This document shows positions 1 to 8,777 of a stretch of 64,000 bases of DNA, in pieces. Each line of letters begins with the position of its first letter. Position 1 is the first letter of the stretch. Position numbers and translations under genes: made by a program. The notes beneath the pieces were generated by a model. That model was not told the origin of the DNA. It was given only the letters and a program-made list of their open reading frames with translations, and made no database searches. The stretch is from Phycisphaeraceae bacterium (lineage in GTDB: Bacteria; Planctomycetota; Phycisphaerae; Phycisphaerales; UBA1924), in NCBI GenBank assembly GCA_019636625.1, contig JAHBXE010000001.1, positions 248,001 to 312,000 of the forward strand. Reading direction: 5' to 3'.

Positions 1-1590
1 GGGCACGACAGAACCCGCGAATCGCCGGTCCGTGAGTTCATCGGTGAACGTGGTCAGCGAAGAGCCGGCCTGCTCAAAGGAAAGCCAGAAGAGCGCGTTG
101 AAAAGCATGTAGAGGAAGATCGTGAACACAGGGCCGCGGTCGCCCGGAGCCTGCCGGGCGATGAACCACACGGCGTAGGCGATGGCCAGGGCGATGACCG
201 AGAGGAACGCGATCTTCTGGGACATCAGGCGGTCGAACTGGTCGAGAACGCCAATGTGGAAAAGCCAGCCGATGGCGGCCGCGAGCAGCAGGCCGATCGG
301 GAGCATGGCCATCGCGAGCGATCCCCGGCTTCCTGGGGGCTCGCCGATTCCCGCGAGGTACTTGTTCCGGTAGGTCAAGTAGGTGGCGATGCCCAGGATC
401 ATGCCGACGGCGGCGGCGCCGAATCCGTAGTGCCAGCCGTACGTGGCGGCGAGCCAGCCGCAGACGATGTTGCAGGTAAAGGCGCCGACGTTGATCCCCA
501 TGTAAAAGATGCTGAAGGCGGATTCGCGGCGCGGGTCGTCGCGGTTGTAGAGCTGGCCGACCATGACCGAAACGCAAGGCTTGAAGTGGCCGGTGCCGAT
601 GGTGATCAGCGCCAGGCCGGTGACGAAGATGGACATGCCGTAGTCGTTCAAAGCCAACTGGCCGACACCGGAACACCAGAGCACGAGGTGGCCGAGCGTG
701 ATGAGCAGTCCACCGACGACCATGGAGCGGTGGGTGCCGATGAGCTTGTCGGCGATGAGCCCGCCGAGGATCGGGAGAAGGTACACCATGCCGGTGTACC
801 ACCCGTACAGGGTATTGGCCGACGACTTGATCCATGATCGGCCGCTGTCAATGCGGTTGATGTCGATTGAGAGCACGAAGTCGGGAGCGTCCGGCTTGCG
901 CTGCGAGGCGGGCGGGATGTTCGTCGAGAGAACGCTGGTGCCGTCGTTGACCTTGAAGTAGACCTTGTAGTCCGGATCCTGCTTGTCCTTCTTTGATGGG
1001 TCGGCGGCGATTGCTTCGGCGCTGAAAGGACGATCCAGCTTGGTCGAGAGCTTGATGGTGCGATCGGTCGGATTGGTGACGCGGTAGTGAAGAACGCCGC
1101 CCCGTGCCGGTCGAGTTCCGGACTCGACGGCGAACGCGACGGGTTGCAGTCCCTCCGAAACCGGTGTCCACACCGTATTCTGGAACTGGTCGAGCTTGCC
1201 GGAGTCGGTTACCAGTTCAAACTTGAGTGGACCTGAATCCCCGGAGATAGCCTGGTCCAGATGTTCTCCGGGTTGACCGACAAACACCGTCAAAGGGAGG
1301 CGGAGCTTCATCGTCGGATGCTCGACCTTGTTCTGCTCTTCCTCCTTGGTCGGTACCGTGGTCTGGGAGACCTCGAGCCAGTTGGTGTAGCGGCCCGGTG
1401 CGACCTGGTGCGGCGCGAGCGCGGCCGTGAGGTAGAGCACGAGAAGGCCCCGCATGCCGTAGTAGCTGAACCGCTCCCACATCTCAACAAGGAACAGGAG
1501 GAACAGGCCCCGTGGATGGCCCAGAAACTCACTCGATTCACTGGAGAAGGTGGGAGGTTGCGAGTCCTGCGGGCCTTGAAATTGAGACAT
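1..1590 (-). CDS. POT/PTR2-family proton-coupled di/tripeptide transporter with large insert, 3' end cut by window edge
   Basis: Inner-membrane symporter that imports di- and tripeptides with protons. I translated 530 codons from the ATG at 1590 to base 1; no stop is reached, so the C-terminal part lies outside. POT signatures are clear: EMWERFSYYG (residues 36-45, the ExxER proton/substrate motif in TM1), GGLIADK (276-282), GTGHFKPCVSVMVGQLY (332-348) and FYMGINVGA (362-370). An AGGAG ribosome site lies 5 bases before the start. In ordinary bacterial POTs about 40 residues separate the first two motifs; here about 230 do. The extra ~190 residues (about 65-255) look soluble, with beta-rich stretches and charged loops, and follow TM1, so they should be outside the cytoplasm. 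The gene is divergent from the beta-helix gene at 2179. The family call is secure; substrate is inferred from family. Confidence 0.93.
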   Translation of the reverse strand, partial: MSQFQGPQDSQPPTFSSESSEFLGHPRGLFLLFLVEMWERFSYYGMRGLLVLYLTAALAPHQVAPGRYTNWLEVSQTTVPTKEEEQNKVEHPTMKLRLPLTVFVGQPGEHLDQAISGDSGPLKFELVTDSGKLDQFQNTVWTPVSEGLQPVAFAVESGTRPARGGVLHYRVTNPTDRTIKLSTKLDRPFSAEAIAADPSKKDKQDPDYKVYFKVNDGTSVLSTNIPPASQRKPDAPDFVLSIDINRIDSGRSWIKSSANTLYGWYTGMVYLLPILGGLIADKLIGTHRSMVVGGLLITLGHLVLWCSGVGQLALNDYGMSIFVTGLALITIGTGHFKPCVSVMVGQLYNRDDPRRESAFSIFYMGINVGAFTCNIVCGWLAATYGWHYGFGAAAVGMILGIATYLTYRNKYLAGIGEPPGSRGSLAMAMLPIGLLLAAAIGWLFHIGVLDQFDRLMSQKIAFLSVIALAIAYAVWFIARQAPGDRGPVFTIFLYMLFNALFWLSFEQAGSSLTTFTDELTDRRFAGSVVP

Positions 1591-2178
1591 GAGTGCTCCT
1601 GACTGAGAGGGCACAGCATAACGGCGCGCGAAACGAGCGGAGGTTGACATCCCTCAACGAAGGCTCTGCTGGATGCGAGCGGGGGCGCAAGAAACGCAAG
1701 GTGCGACGGGAGAGGCACTTGGGTGTCAGGGTGGCCACCTGAAGCCGGGGAAGTGGCCAGCGAGAGCCGAAGTGCGGTGAAACTGGGGCGAATTCCCGCG
1801 AAGTAGCCGCTAACTCCAATTCGCGGAGTTGCCCTAGTTGATTGGATGTGCGTGTTCCGGTAACTTTCGCCCGAACGTCGACCCACCCCCAAGGAAGACG
1901 GAGCCGGGAACCTCGGCCCGTCAGAGCGGATCGGTGGCCAGGGTCGAGGCGCTGATCCGAAGCCGGGATGTGCCGTCCCCCCAAAGGCGGTGCGACCCGG
2001 CGACAACCGAGGCCCTGTAGGCCATACACAGGAACTCCTGAGATAGGCATGCCCCAGGGCGTGCTGCGCTCGTGAGTTTCCAAGATCGCACCGCTTGGTG
2101 TCGAGGCCACCGTTGGCGATTGCCGCGGCGGCGAGTCGGCGTGCGCATCGTGGCCGGGGCCACATCACGGAGGATGCC
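1591..2178. other. 588-base divergent intergenic region
   Basis: This stretch separates the minus-strand peptide transporter from the plus-strand beta-helix gene. Open frames cross it on both strands, but their translations are Arg/Pro/Ser-rich, show no domain, and simply read through from neighbouring gene shadows. It contains a TTGACA at 1644-1649 without a convincing -10 partner, and several GC-rich short inverted repeats between about 1890 and 2060 that could fold. I did not recognise a known riboswitch or small-RNA motif. It must hold the promoters for both flanking genes. Confidence 0.5.
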
Positions 2179-3879
2179 ATGGTGCATCGAGTCAGGACTG
2201 GTTTTGTGGCCGCGCTGGTGGTGCTCGTTCTTGGCGTGGCGGGTGTTCGTGCGCAGAACGGCTGGACGGACTTGACACCGCCGGCCGGAGCGTTGGTGTT
2301 CTACGTCGCGGCGAACGGAAGTGACTCCAATCCCGGTACGCAGGCGGCGCCGTTCCTGACGATTCAGCGCGGCTATGCGGCGCTGCGGGATGGACAGCCG
2401 GACCAGGTGCGACTTCGGTGCGGCGATACCTGGAATCTGTCGCAGCAGATCAACATCACCAAGGGTGGATCAGCGACGCACTACCAGGTGATCGGGAGCT
2501 ACGGAACAGGGCCGCGGCCTCGGATCACTTCGCCGCAGCGTGCGTTCCGCGGCGAGTCGATCGGGAAGCGTCGCGTGGCCTTTGTCGGTCTGGATGTGTC
2601 GTGCACCAATCCGCGTGAGGATTCCAACTGCATCATCATGCTCGGGTGGCGGGACATTCTGATCGAGGATTGTCACCTGCGGGAAGCCGGGTATCCGCTG
2701 GTCATCCAGGGCTACGACATGCGGTCGAGCGGAATCCGGGTTCGACGAAACGTCATTACGGACGCGTTTTACCCGCCGACCCAGTTCACGCCGGAAGGGA
2801 ACCCGGTGAGCCGAGCGGTGGGCTTCTACATGGACACGACGGACGACTGGGTCATTGAGGAAAACGTGTTCGATCGGTGCGGCATTACGGGGAGCATTTT
2901 CGGTCGCCCGGTGTATATCCAGTCTGATTGCTCTCGCGGCGTCTATCGCGAAAACGTGATGGCCCGGTCCTGCGCGGAAGGCGTGCAGGTCCGCCCGGGC
3001 GGTGTGGTGGAGAACAACCTTTCGCTCCGCAACCCGATCGGGCTCTTCGTCGGCGGGGATGTGCCCGGGATCAACACGGTCAACCGCAACGTGGTGATCG
3101 AGTCCGGGGACATCAACACGACGGATCGGCGGGGAATGGGGCTTCACATCGTCGGGCCTTCGGTGGTGAAGGACAACGTGCTCGGCTACAACACCGGCAC
3201 GGGATCCGGCGCGACCAAAGCCATTTACCTGGGTGGCGTCACGGGGGAGTGCACCGGGAACTACGTGTACAACTGGACGCGTGACCCGGCGCTCGGCGGC
3301 ACGGGCGATGTTCACGAAGGACATGGGCTGCACCTGGAGGGCGGCGCGGGGTCGATCCTGATCGCCAACAACACGGTCTACCAGATCCGTCCCGGGATCG
3401 TGTACGAGCGGTCGAGCTCGATCAGCGTGAGCGGGGGGGGGAGCCGGTACTGGTGGAACAGTTCGAGCACGATCCCACCTTTCCGCCCTTTCACTTCGGC
3501 GCCGGGGTGGCAGAGCATCGGCGCAACGCCTCCGGCCGACCCGCAGTTCCGCATTCAGAACCTGACGGGTCTGACACTCGAAACATGGATCGCCGAGGCG
3601 CGTAAGCAGAGCAAGCAGAACTGGCGCGTGGAGTACACGGCGGCGCACTTCAACGATCGGGTGCGTCAGCGCGTGGGCATGGCGGCGGCAACCTGCTATG
3701 CCAACTGCGATGGCAGCTCGGTTCCTCCCGTCTTGAACATCAACGACTATGTCTGCTTCTTCAACAAGTTCGCTGCGCAGGACCCGTCGGCGAACTGCGA
3801 CGGTAGCACAGGGGCCCCGCTGTTGACGGCGGGCGACCTGCAGTGCTTCATGAATGCATTTGCAGCCGGATGCCCCTGA
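2179..3879 (+). CDS. Secreted right-handed beta-helix protein with C-terminal GC-type dockerin
   Basis: Predicted exported protein of 566 residues. The ATG at 2179 is preferred over upstream in-frame starts because GGAG sits 6 bases before it and it begins a good signal peptide (MVHRVRTGFVAALVVLVLGVAGVRAQ). The body opens with a Trp-Thr-Asp-Leu lead and VFYVAANGSDSNPGTQAAP, an N-terminal cap typical of pectate-lyase-like parallel beta-helices, then many short N/G/V-rich turns (for example NVITDAF, NLSLRNPIG, NNTVYQIRPG). The last ~60 residues hold two copies of an ANCDGS...ND/GD.QCF.N.FAA unit, the Cys/Asp dockerin-like module seen in Phycisphaerae. The product could bind, cleave or epimerise a polysaccharide; no catalytic residue set can be assigned by eye. 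It is strongly similar to the gene at 6121 and less so to that at 4073. Confidence 0.85.
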   Translation: MVHRVRTGFVAALVVLVLGVAGVRAQNGWTDLTPPAGALVFYVAANGSDSNPGTQAAPFLTIQRGYAALRDGQPDQVRLRCGDTWNLSQQINITKGGSATHYQVIGSYGTGPRPRITSPQRAFRGESIGKRRVAFVGLDVSCTNPREDSNCIIMLGWRDILIEDCHLREAGYPLVIQGYDMRSSGIRVRRNVITDAFYPPTQFTPEGNPVSRAVGFYMDTTDDWVIEENVFDRCGITGSIFGRPVYIQSDCSRGVYRENVMARSCAEGVQVRPGGVVENNLSLRNPIGLFVGGDVPGINTVNRNVVIESGDINTTDRRGMGLHIVGPSVVKDNVLGYNTGTGSGATKAIYLGGVTGECTGNYVYNWTRDPALGGTGDVHEGHGLHLEGGAGSILIANNTVYQIRPGIVYERSSSISVSGGGSRYWWNSSSTIPPFRPFTSAPGWQSIGATPPADPQFRIQNLTGLTLETWIAEARKQSKQNWRVEYTAAHFNDRVRQRVGMAAATCYANCDGSSVPPVLNINDYVCFFNKFAAQDPSANCDGSTGAPLLTAGDLQCFMNAFAAGCP

Positions 3880-3903
3880 AGCGCAACGCAAGGTTCATTC
3901 AAG

Positions 3904-3940
3904 AAACCCCCGGTCCAATGGGCCGGGGGTTTGTCATTTT
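3904..3940 (+). terminator. Rho-independent terminator
   Basis: A hairpin with arms aaacccccggtcc (3904-3916) and ggccgggggttt (3921-3932), four-base loop, one bulged T, followed by a T-rich tract (ttgtcatttt). It lies 24 bases after the stop of the first beta-helix gene. Confidence 0.8.
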
Positions 3941-4072
3941 GGGATGACCGGGAAACGCAAAGTGGTCCATTCCGCCCCCTTCGGACCGAAATTCCTGTTG
4001 CCTCAATTCGGGAGTGGTTGTAGTCTGGTAGGGCCGTGGGGTTGGACCTGTTGTAGGAACGAGAGAAGAGAG

Positions 4073-5869
4073 ATGGTCGGGATGCGATGGTGGATAGTTT
4101 GCATGGTCTTGGCCACCGTCCTCGCTGTCGGCTCGGCGGCGGGGCGTCAGCCGGCCACGGGCGCTCGACCGCCTTCGGCCGAGTTGCTGCCCCAATCGTT
4201 CGACAACCCCGGCTGGACCCAGCTGCAACCACAGCCCTGGTCCCGCGTGGTGTACGTGAGCAGCCGCCAGGGAACGGACTCGAACTCGGGGCTGAGCCCG
4301 CTCGAGCCAAAGGCGACGTTGCGCGCCGGCTACGAGATGATGAGGAGCGGGCACCCGGACTGGCTTGTGCTCAAGCGAGGGGATGAGTGGAACGAGTCAT
4401 TCCCGACGTGGGTCAAGGGCGGTTCCAGCGAAACGGAGATGATGGTGATTGGCAGCTACGGAGAGGGCCCGAGGCCGGTGTTGAACACCGGATCGGGTCA
4501 GGGCTTCCTGTCCGTCGCCGAGCCGGACGCGTTGGCGCACTTGGCGTTGATGGACCTTCACTTTCGCGCGGATCGAGCCTCGGGCACGTCGCTGGACTCC
4601 GGGGTGACGTTTCTCAACAAGTGGTCGAACGTGCTGATCGAGAACTGCAAGATAGAGGGCTTTCGAAACAACATCGTAATCGAGTCCCTGAACTCGCGCC
4701 CGTCGAACATTCGCGTGCGCCGGTGCGTCGTGGTCGATGCGTTCACCGTCTTCTGGAACGCACAGGGCATTTATACGGGCTCGGTCGATGGCTGCTTGAT
4801 TGAAGAGTGCGTGTTCGACCACAACGGATGGCGGCGCGGCGTTCCCGGGGCGAACGCGACGATCTTCAATCACAACATGTACCTGCACGGCAGCTGCACG
4901 GGCATGGTCACCCGGGGAAACATCACGGCCAGGGCGGGGGCGACAGGCATTTCGCAGCGTTGCGCCGGTATTTCCGAGAACAATCTCGTCCTGCAGAACC
5001 CCACGGGTATCTACCTCGGGGAAGGGCAGTTCGTCGGCGGATCTCGCCACGCGGTGCGGAACAACGTGGTGCTTGACGCGAGAGACATCGACAGCACGAA
5101 CGCACGGGGATTCGGCATCTGGATCGGCGGGGTTCGCCATGTCGAGGTGTACGGAAATGTCGTGGCGCATCAGCGGTCGGGCTCGGACAACGTCACGGCG
5201 ATCAATCTTGCTTCGGACAGCCGGTCCGTCCTGATGTCGCGAAACATCGTTTACGACTGGACGATCGGATCGACGGGGCTTGGGATCAGCGCCGAGCTGC
5301 AGCGTTGCACCGGGATTCGGATCACGGACAACGTGCTGGTGCAGCCGCGGGGCGGGTTCCTCATCGGCTACATCCCGAATCCCGGGACGGAGATGGGACG
5401 CGTGTTCGGCAGGAATCGTCACGCGACGTCGAACCCGGCGCCGCATCAGGTGTACTGGGGAACAAGCTACGAGGATTGGGAAGCGTCCGGCTACGAGGCG
5501 TACGCGTCATACGGGCAGGTTGAGTTCCGGGATCCGGAACGCGATATCGCGTCGTACATGACGTCCTTGGGGCTCACGCCCACGTTGGAGGCGTTTCTCG
5601 CTCGTGCGAGGGAGCAGGAGAGGACGAATTGGGATCCTCGGTTCACGGCGGACGCGGTGGCAACGTACATCCGCGATGGGTTTGGAGTCGGCACTCGGGG
5701 CTGCGCGGGGGACTTCAACGAAGACGGTTTGGTGAATGCAATTGATCTGGTCGCGTTCCAGAATGCCGCCGCGGCATCCGACCCGCGTGCGGATCTGGAC
5801 CTGGATGGGGCGATTACGCTGACGGACTTTGCGTTGATGCAGGGTCTGGTGGCGGCTGGATGTCCATAG
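4073..5869 (+). CDS. Secreted right-handed beta-helix protein with classical dockerin-type EF-hand repeats
   Basis: Predicted exported protein of 598 residues, starting at ATG 4073 with a purine-rich GAGAAGAGAG just upstream and a signal peptide (MVGMRWWIVCMVLATVLAVGS). A second ATG nine bases later is an equally possible start. The body shares the VVYVSSRQGTDSNSG cap and repeated NNIVIES, NNLVLQNPTGIYLG, DNVLVQPRGG turns with its two neighbours, so it is a parallel beta-helix. The C-terminus differs: DFNEDGLVNAIDL and DLDLDGAITLTDF are two standard calcium-binding dockerin loops in place of the Cys-rich version in the gene at 2179. It is the most diverged of the three paralogues. A surface-attached glycan-active or glycan-binding role is inference from fold and from the EPS locus downstream. 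Confidence 0.82.
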   Translation: MVGMRWWIVCMVLATVLAVGSAAGRQPATGARPPSAELLPQSFDNPGWTQLQPQPWSRVVYVSSRQGTDSNSGLSPLEPKATLRAGYEMMRSGHPDWLVLKRGDEWNESFPTWVKGGSSETEMMVIGSYGEGPRPVLNTGSGQGFLSVAEPDALAHLALMDLHFRADRASGTSLDSGVTFLNKWSNVLIENCKIEGFRNNIVIESLNSRPSNIRVRRCVVVDAFTVFWNAQGIYTGSVDGCLIEECVFDHNGWRRGVPGANATIFNHNMYLHGSCTGMVTRGNITARAGATGISQRCAGISENNLVLQNPTGIYLGEGQFVGGSRHAVRNNVVLDARDIDSTNARGFGIWIGGVRHVEVYGNVVAHQRSGSDNVTAINLASDSRSVLMSRNIVYDWTIGSTGLGISAELQRCTGIRITDNVLVQPRGGFLIGYIPNPGTEMGRVFGRNRHATSNPAPHQVYWGTSYEDWEASGYEAYASYGQVEFRDPERDIASYMTSLGLTPTLEAFLARAREQERTNWDPRFTADAVATYIRDGFGVGTRGCAGDFNEDGLVNAIDLVAFQNAAAASDPRADLDLDGAITLTDFALMQGLVAAGCP

Positions 5870-6120
5870 CGGCATGGGCCGAGAACTGCTTCGTGGATTT
5901 GAGCGAGAGAGAGGCCGCACCGGCTCGGGCTGTCAAGGTACAGACAGCGAATTCGGGTGGGTTCCTGTGGGGTTGGGGCGGCTTGTCGGGTCAATGCGCG
6001 TGGGGTAAGTGATGGGGGTTGGGCGAGTTATACGATTGGGTGGAACCGGGTGATTGCGGAATCTGGGAAAGTGAGCCTCGAAGCGGGAAGTGCATCGCGG
6101 AGAGCGCCGACGTTCGCGGT
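5870..6120 (+). other. Intergenic leader with G-quadruplex-capable tract
   Basis: 251 bases between two beta-helix genes. The plus strand is unusually G-rich; bases 5955-5978 read as four runs of three or four G with loops of 1, 7 and 2, which satisfies the usual quadruplex rule, and a further GGG run follows at 5988-5990. A TTATAC at about 6029-6034 could serve as a -10 element for the gene at 6121. No gene or known RNA motif was recognised. Confidence 0.4.
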
Positions 6121-8589
6121 ATGACACTCAATCCACCCATTGCGCGTTTGCTGGCTTGTTCCATGGTGTTGCTTGGCGTAACGGCCGACCTGCATGCCCA
6201 GGCAGGGCGTCGGCCCACGGCTCCCGCCAAGCTGACGGCGGCTGCAGGTCAGGATGGAGCCGTCCGGTTGAATTGGGCTGATCGCTCGTCCAACGAACAG
6301 GGCTTCCTTATCACGCGGCAGCCGGCGTTTCCGGGCGGTGATGTGACTGTTGGTGCGAACGTGACGACGTTCACCGATACCCCGGGAGCGGGCACGTTCT
6401 CCTACCGCGTCGCCGCGTTCAACGCAGCGGGTACCTCGTCCTATACCTCCGCTGCCCGCGTGAGCGCTTCTGGCGCAACAAGCTCGACGGGCACGGGCGG
6501 TGGCGCGGGTCCTGACGGTCTTGTAACTCCCAACCCCGGCGGCCAGATCTACCTTGGCATCCCGGCGGCACCCTCTCACCTCGCGGCGACGCCTTCATCA
6601 AACCAAGTGCTGCTGACGTGGTGGGATCACGCGGACAACGAGATCTTCTTCAACATTGAGAAGCAGGTGCAGGTGGGGCAGCAGTGGCAGAACGCCGAAG
6701 GGCTGCACGCCTGGATCGATAATGTGTCCATCATCGATCCGGTGGGGCCGGGAACCTACCGCTACCGGATCCGCGCGTGCCAGTTTGCTGGCTGTTCGTC
6801 GTTTACGGACTGGGTGACTGTGTCCGTGATCGACCTGACCACACCCCCGGCGGCTCCCTCGGGCCTGACGGCGAGCGATGCCGGCTCCGGCCGCGCCCTG
6901 GTGTCGTGGACGGACAACTCGAACAACGAGACCTCGTTCAAGCTGGAGCGGAATCCTGCGTTCGCATCCGGTGTCATTACTCTGAACGCGAACGTAACGT
7001 CGTACATCGACGATTGCGGGAATGGCAGCTTCTCGTACCGCGTCCGGTCGACCAACGCCGCGGGCACCTCGAACCCGACGGGCTGGGTGTCCGTCAACAT
7101 CGCCAGCGGCTCGACGGGCGGCGGTGGTGGCGGCGGCACAGGTGGTGGCGGCTCGGGCGGCGGCACCGAAGGTTGGACGGACCTGACGGCTCCGGCGGGC
7201 GCCCAGGTTTTCTACGTCGCGGCCAACGGCAGCGACTCCAACCCCGGCACCCAGGCCGCCCCGTTCCGCACGATCCAGCGCGGGTATCAGGCGCTCCGTG
7301 ACGGCCAGCCCGATCAGCTTCTTCTTCGGTGCGGTGATTCATGGACGCTGACGGATCAGGTGACGATCACCAAGGGCGGGTCGGCAACGAACTACCAGGT
7401 GATCGGGAGCTACGGCTCGGGCCCGCGCCCGAAGATCAGCGCCCCCCAGGTGGCGTTCCGTGGTGAGTCGATCGGCAAGCGGCGGATCGCGTTCACCGGC
7501 TTGGACATCGTCTGCTCGAACCCGCGCGAGGATTCGAGCTGCATCATCCTGCTGGGATGGAAGGACATCCTGGTCGAGGACTGCCACCTGCACGAGGCGG
7601 GATACCCGCTGGTGATCCAGGGCTTCAACACGCGGTCGAGCGGCGTCCGGGTCCGTCGCAACGTGATCACGGAAGCCTCGTACCCGACGTCCCAGGCGCA
7701 CGCGCGGGCCGTTGGCCTGTACATGGACCTGACGGACGACTGGGTGATCGAGGAGAACGTGTTCGACAAGTGCGGTATCACGGGCTCCATGTTCGGGCGG
7801 CCGGTGTACATCCAGTCGGACTGCTCGCGCGGCACCTACCGCGAGAACATCATGGCGCGTTCCTGCGCCGAGGGCGTGCAGGTCCGCACGGGCGGCATCG
7901 TGCACAACAACCTGTCGCTGCGCAACCCGATCGGGATGTTCGTGGGCGACGCCCAGCCCGGCACCAACGATGTTCAGTTCAACGTCGTTGTCGAATCCGG
8001 GGACATCAACACGACGGACCGTCGCGGCATCGGCCTTCACATCGGCGGGCCGTCGATCGTGAAGAACAACGTGCTGGGGTACAACACGGGCACGGGGTGG
8101 GGCTCGACCAAGGGCATCTACCTCGGCAGCGTCACCGGCGAGTGCTCGAACAACTACGTGTTTGACTGGACACGCGATCCGGCGCTCGGCGGCCCCGGCG
8201 ATGTGCACGAGGCGCAGGGCATCCACCTCGAGAGCGGCTCGGGCTCGATCACCATCGCCAACAACACGATCTTCCAGATCCGGCCGGGCATCGTGTACGA
8301 GAAGTCCAGCACGATCTCGGCCTCCGGTTCGGGCAACCGCTACTGGTGGACCCCGGGCAACAACCAGCCGTTCCGTCCCAACTCCAGCGCACCGGGCTGG
8401 ACGACGATCGGCTCGACGATGCCGACGGATCCGCAGTTCCGGGTCCAGAACATCACGGGCATGACGCTCGAGGCCTTCATTGCCGAGGCGCGGAAGCAGA
8501 GCCGTCAGAACTGGCGGAGCGAGTTCACGGCCAACGGGTTCAACACGCTTGTCCGGGCGCGCGTCCAGGTCGCCAACCCCGGCAGCTGA
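6121..8589 (+). CDS. Secreted multidomain protein: three fibronectin type III domains plus right-handed beta-helix
   Basis: Predicted exported protein of 822 residues. ATG 6121 is chosen because it opens a signal peptide (residues 1-28, ending LHAQAG); longer in-frame starts lack one. Domains in order: three FN3-like modules at about 33-116, 148-236 and 243-328, each with the APS/K.L.A...L.W.D.S.NE...I pattern and a YRVR/A..A.G.S ending; a Gly/Ser linker at 329-349; then a beta-helix from 350 to about 815 that is very close to the whole body of the protein at 2179. Unlike both upstream paralogues it ends without any dockerin. FN3 modules usually mediate carbohydrate or protein contacts. A perfect 13-base-pair terminator follows. 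Function beyond a surface or secreted glycan-related role is not established. Confidence 0.86.
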   Translation: MTLNPPIARLLACSMVLLGVTADLHAQAGRRPTAPAKLTAAAGQDGAVRLNWADRSSNEQGFLITRQPAFPGGDVTVGANVTTFTDTPGAGTFSYRVAAFNAAGTSSYTSAARVSASGATSSTGTGGGAGPDGLVTPNPGGQIYLGIPAAPSHLAATPSSNQVLLTWWDHADNEIFFNIEKQVQVGQQWQNAEGLHAWIDNVSIIDPVGPGTYRYRIRACQFAGCSSFTDWVTVSVIDLTTPPAAPSGLTASDAGSGRALVSWTDNSNNETSFKLERNPAFASGVITLNANVTSYIDDCGNGSFSYRVRSTNAAGTSNPTGWVSVNIASGSTGGGGGGGTGGGGSGGGTEGWTDLTAPAGAQVFYVAANGSDSNPGTQAAPFRTIQRGYQALRDGQPDQLLLRCGDSWTLTDQVTITKGGSATNYQVIGSYGSGPRPKISAPQVAFRGESIGKRRIAFTGLDIVCSNPREDSSCIILLGWKDILVEDCHLHEAGYPLVIQGFNTRSSGVRVRRNVITEASYPTSQAHARAVGLYMDLTDDWVIEENVFDKCGITGSMFGRPVYIQSDCSRGTYRENIMARSCAEGVQVRTGGIVHNNLSLRNPIGMFVGDAQPGTNDVQFNVVVESGDINTTDRRGIGLHIGGPSIVKNNVLGYNTGTGWGSTKGIYLGSVTGECSNNYVFDWTRDPALGGPGDVHEAQGIHLESGSGSITIANNTIFQIRPGIVYEKSSTISASGSGNRYWWTPGNNQPFRPNSSAPGWTTIGSTMPTDPQFRVQNITGMTLEAFIAEARKQSRQNWRSEFTANGFNTLVRARVQVANPGS

Positions 8590-8620
8590 GTCGGGCGCTG
8601 AAGCGAAGTATGCTGCTTGC

Positions 8621-8656
8621 ACGGGGGGACGACTGCGTCGTCCCCCCGTTTTCTTT
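8621..8656 (+). terminator. Rho-independent terminator, perfect 13-bp stem
   Basis: acggggggacgac (8621-8633) and gtcgtccccccgt (8637-8649) are exact reverse complements around a three-base loop, followed by TTTCTTT. This closes the beta-helix gene group and separates it from the EPS locus. Confidence 0.92.
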
Positions 8657-8777
8657 CGAGCTCTATCGAGCGCACGCATGCAGGCGCCGGTGGCAGAGGA
8701 AGGCGCCGGAGATCGCCGATACCATCGGTCCCCGCCGGTGTGGGCAGGTCCCAAGGGTAACCGTCAGGAAGGGAAGA

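Noticed and set aside
74..835. 253-codon minus-strand open frame at the left edge
   Set aside because: It is in a different frame of the peptide transporter, Arg/His/Pro-rich, and contains none of the POT motifs; the true frame runs from 1590 off the window edge.
1890..2060. Possible cobalamin or c-di-GMP riboswitch
   Set aside because: GC-rich pairing exists but none of the conserved B12-box or GEMM core bases could be found on either strand.
1308..2180. 290-codon minus-strand open frame over the intergenic region and start of the transporter
   Set aside because: Overlaps the transporter out of frame, has no ribosome site, and shows no domain; the non-overlapping part is Pro/Ser/Arg-rich.
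8346..8777. Upstream 144-codon extension of the first GT4 gene
   Set aside because: It would read through the end of the beta-helix gene and a perfect terminator; ATG 8778 has a good ribosome site.
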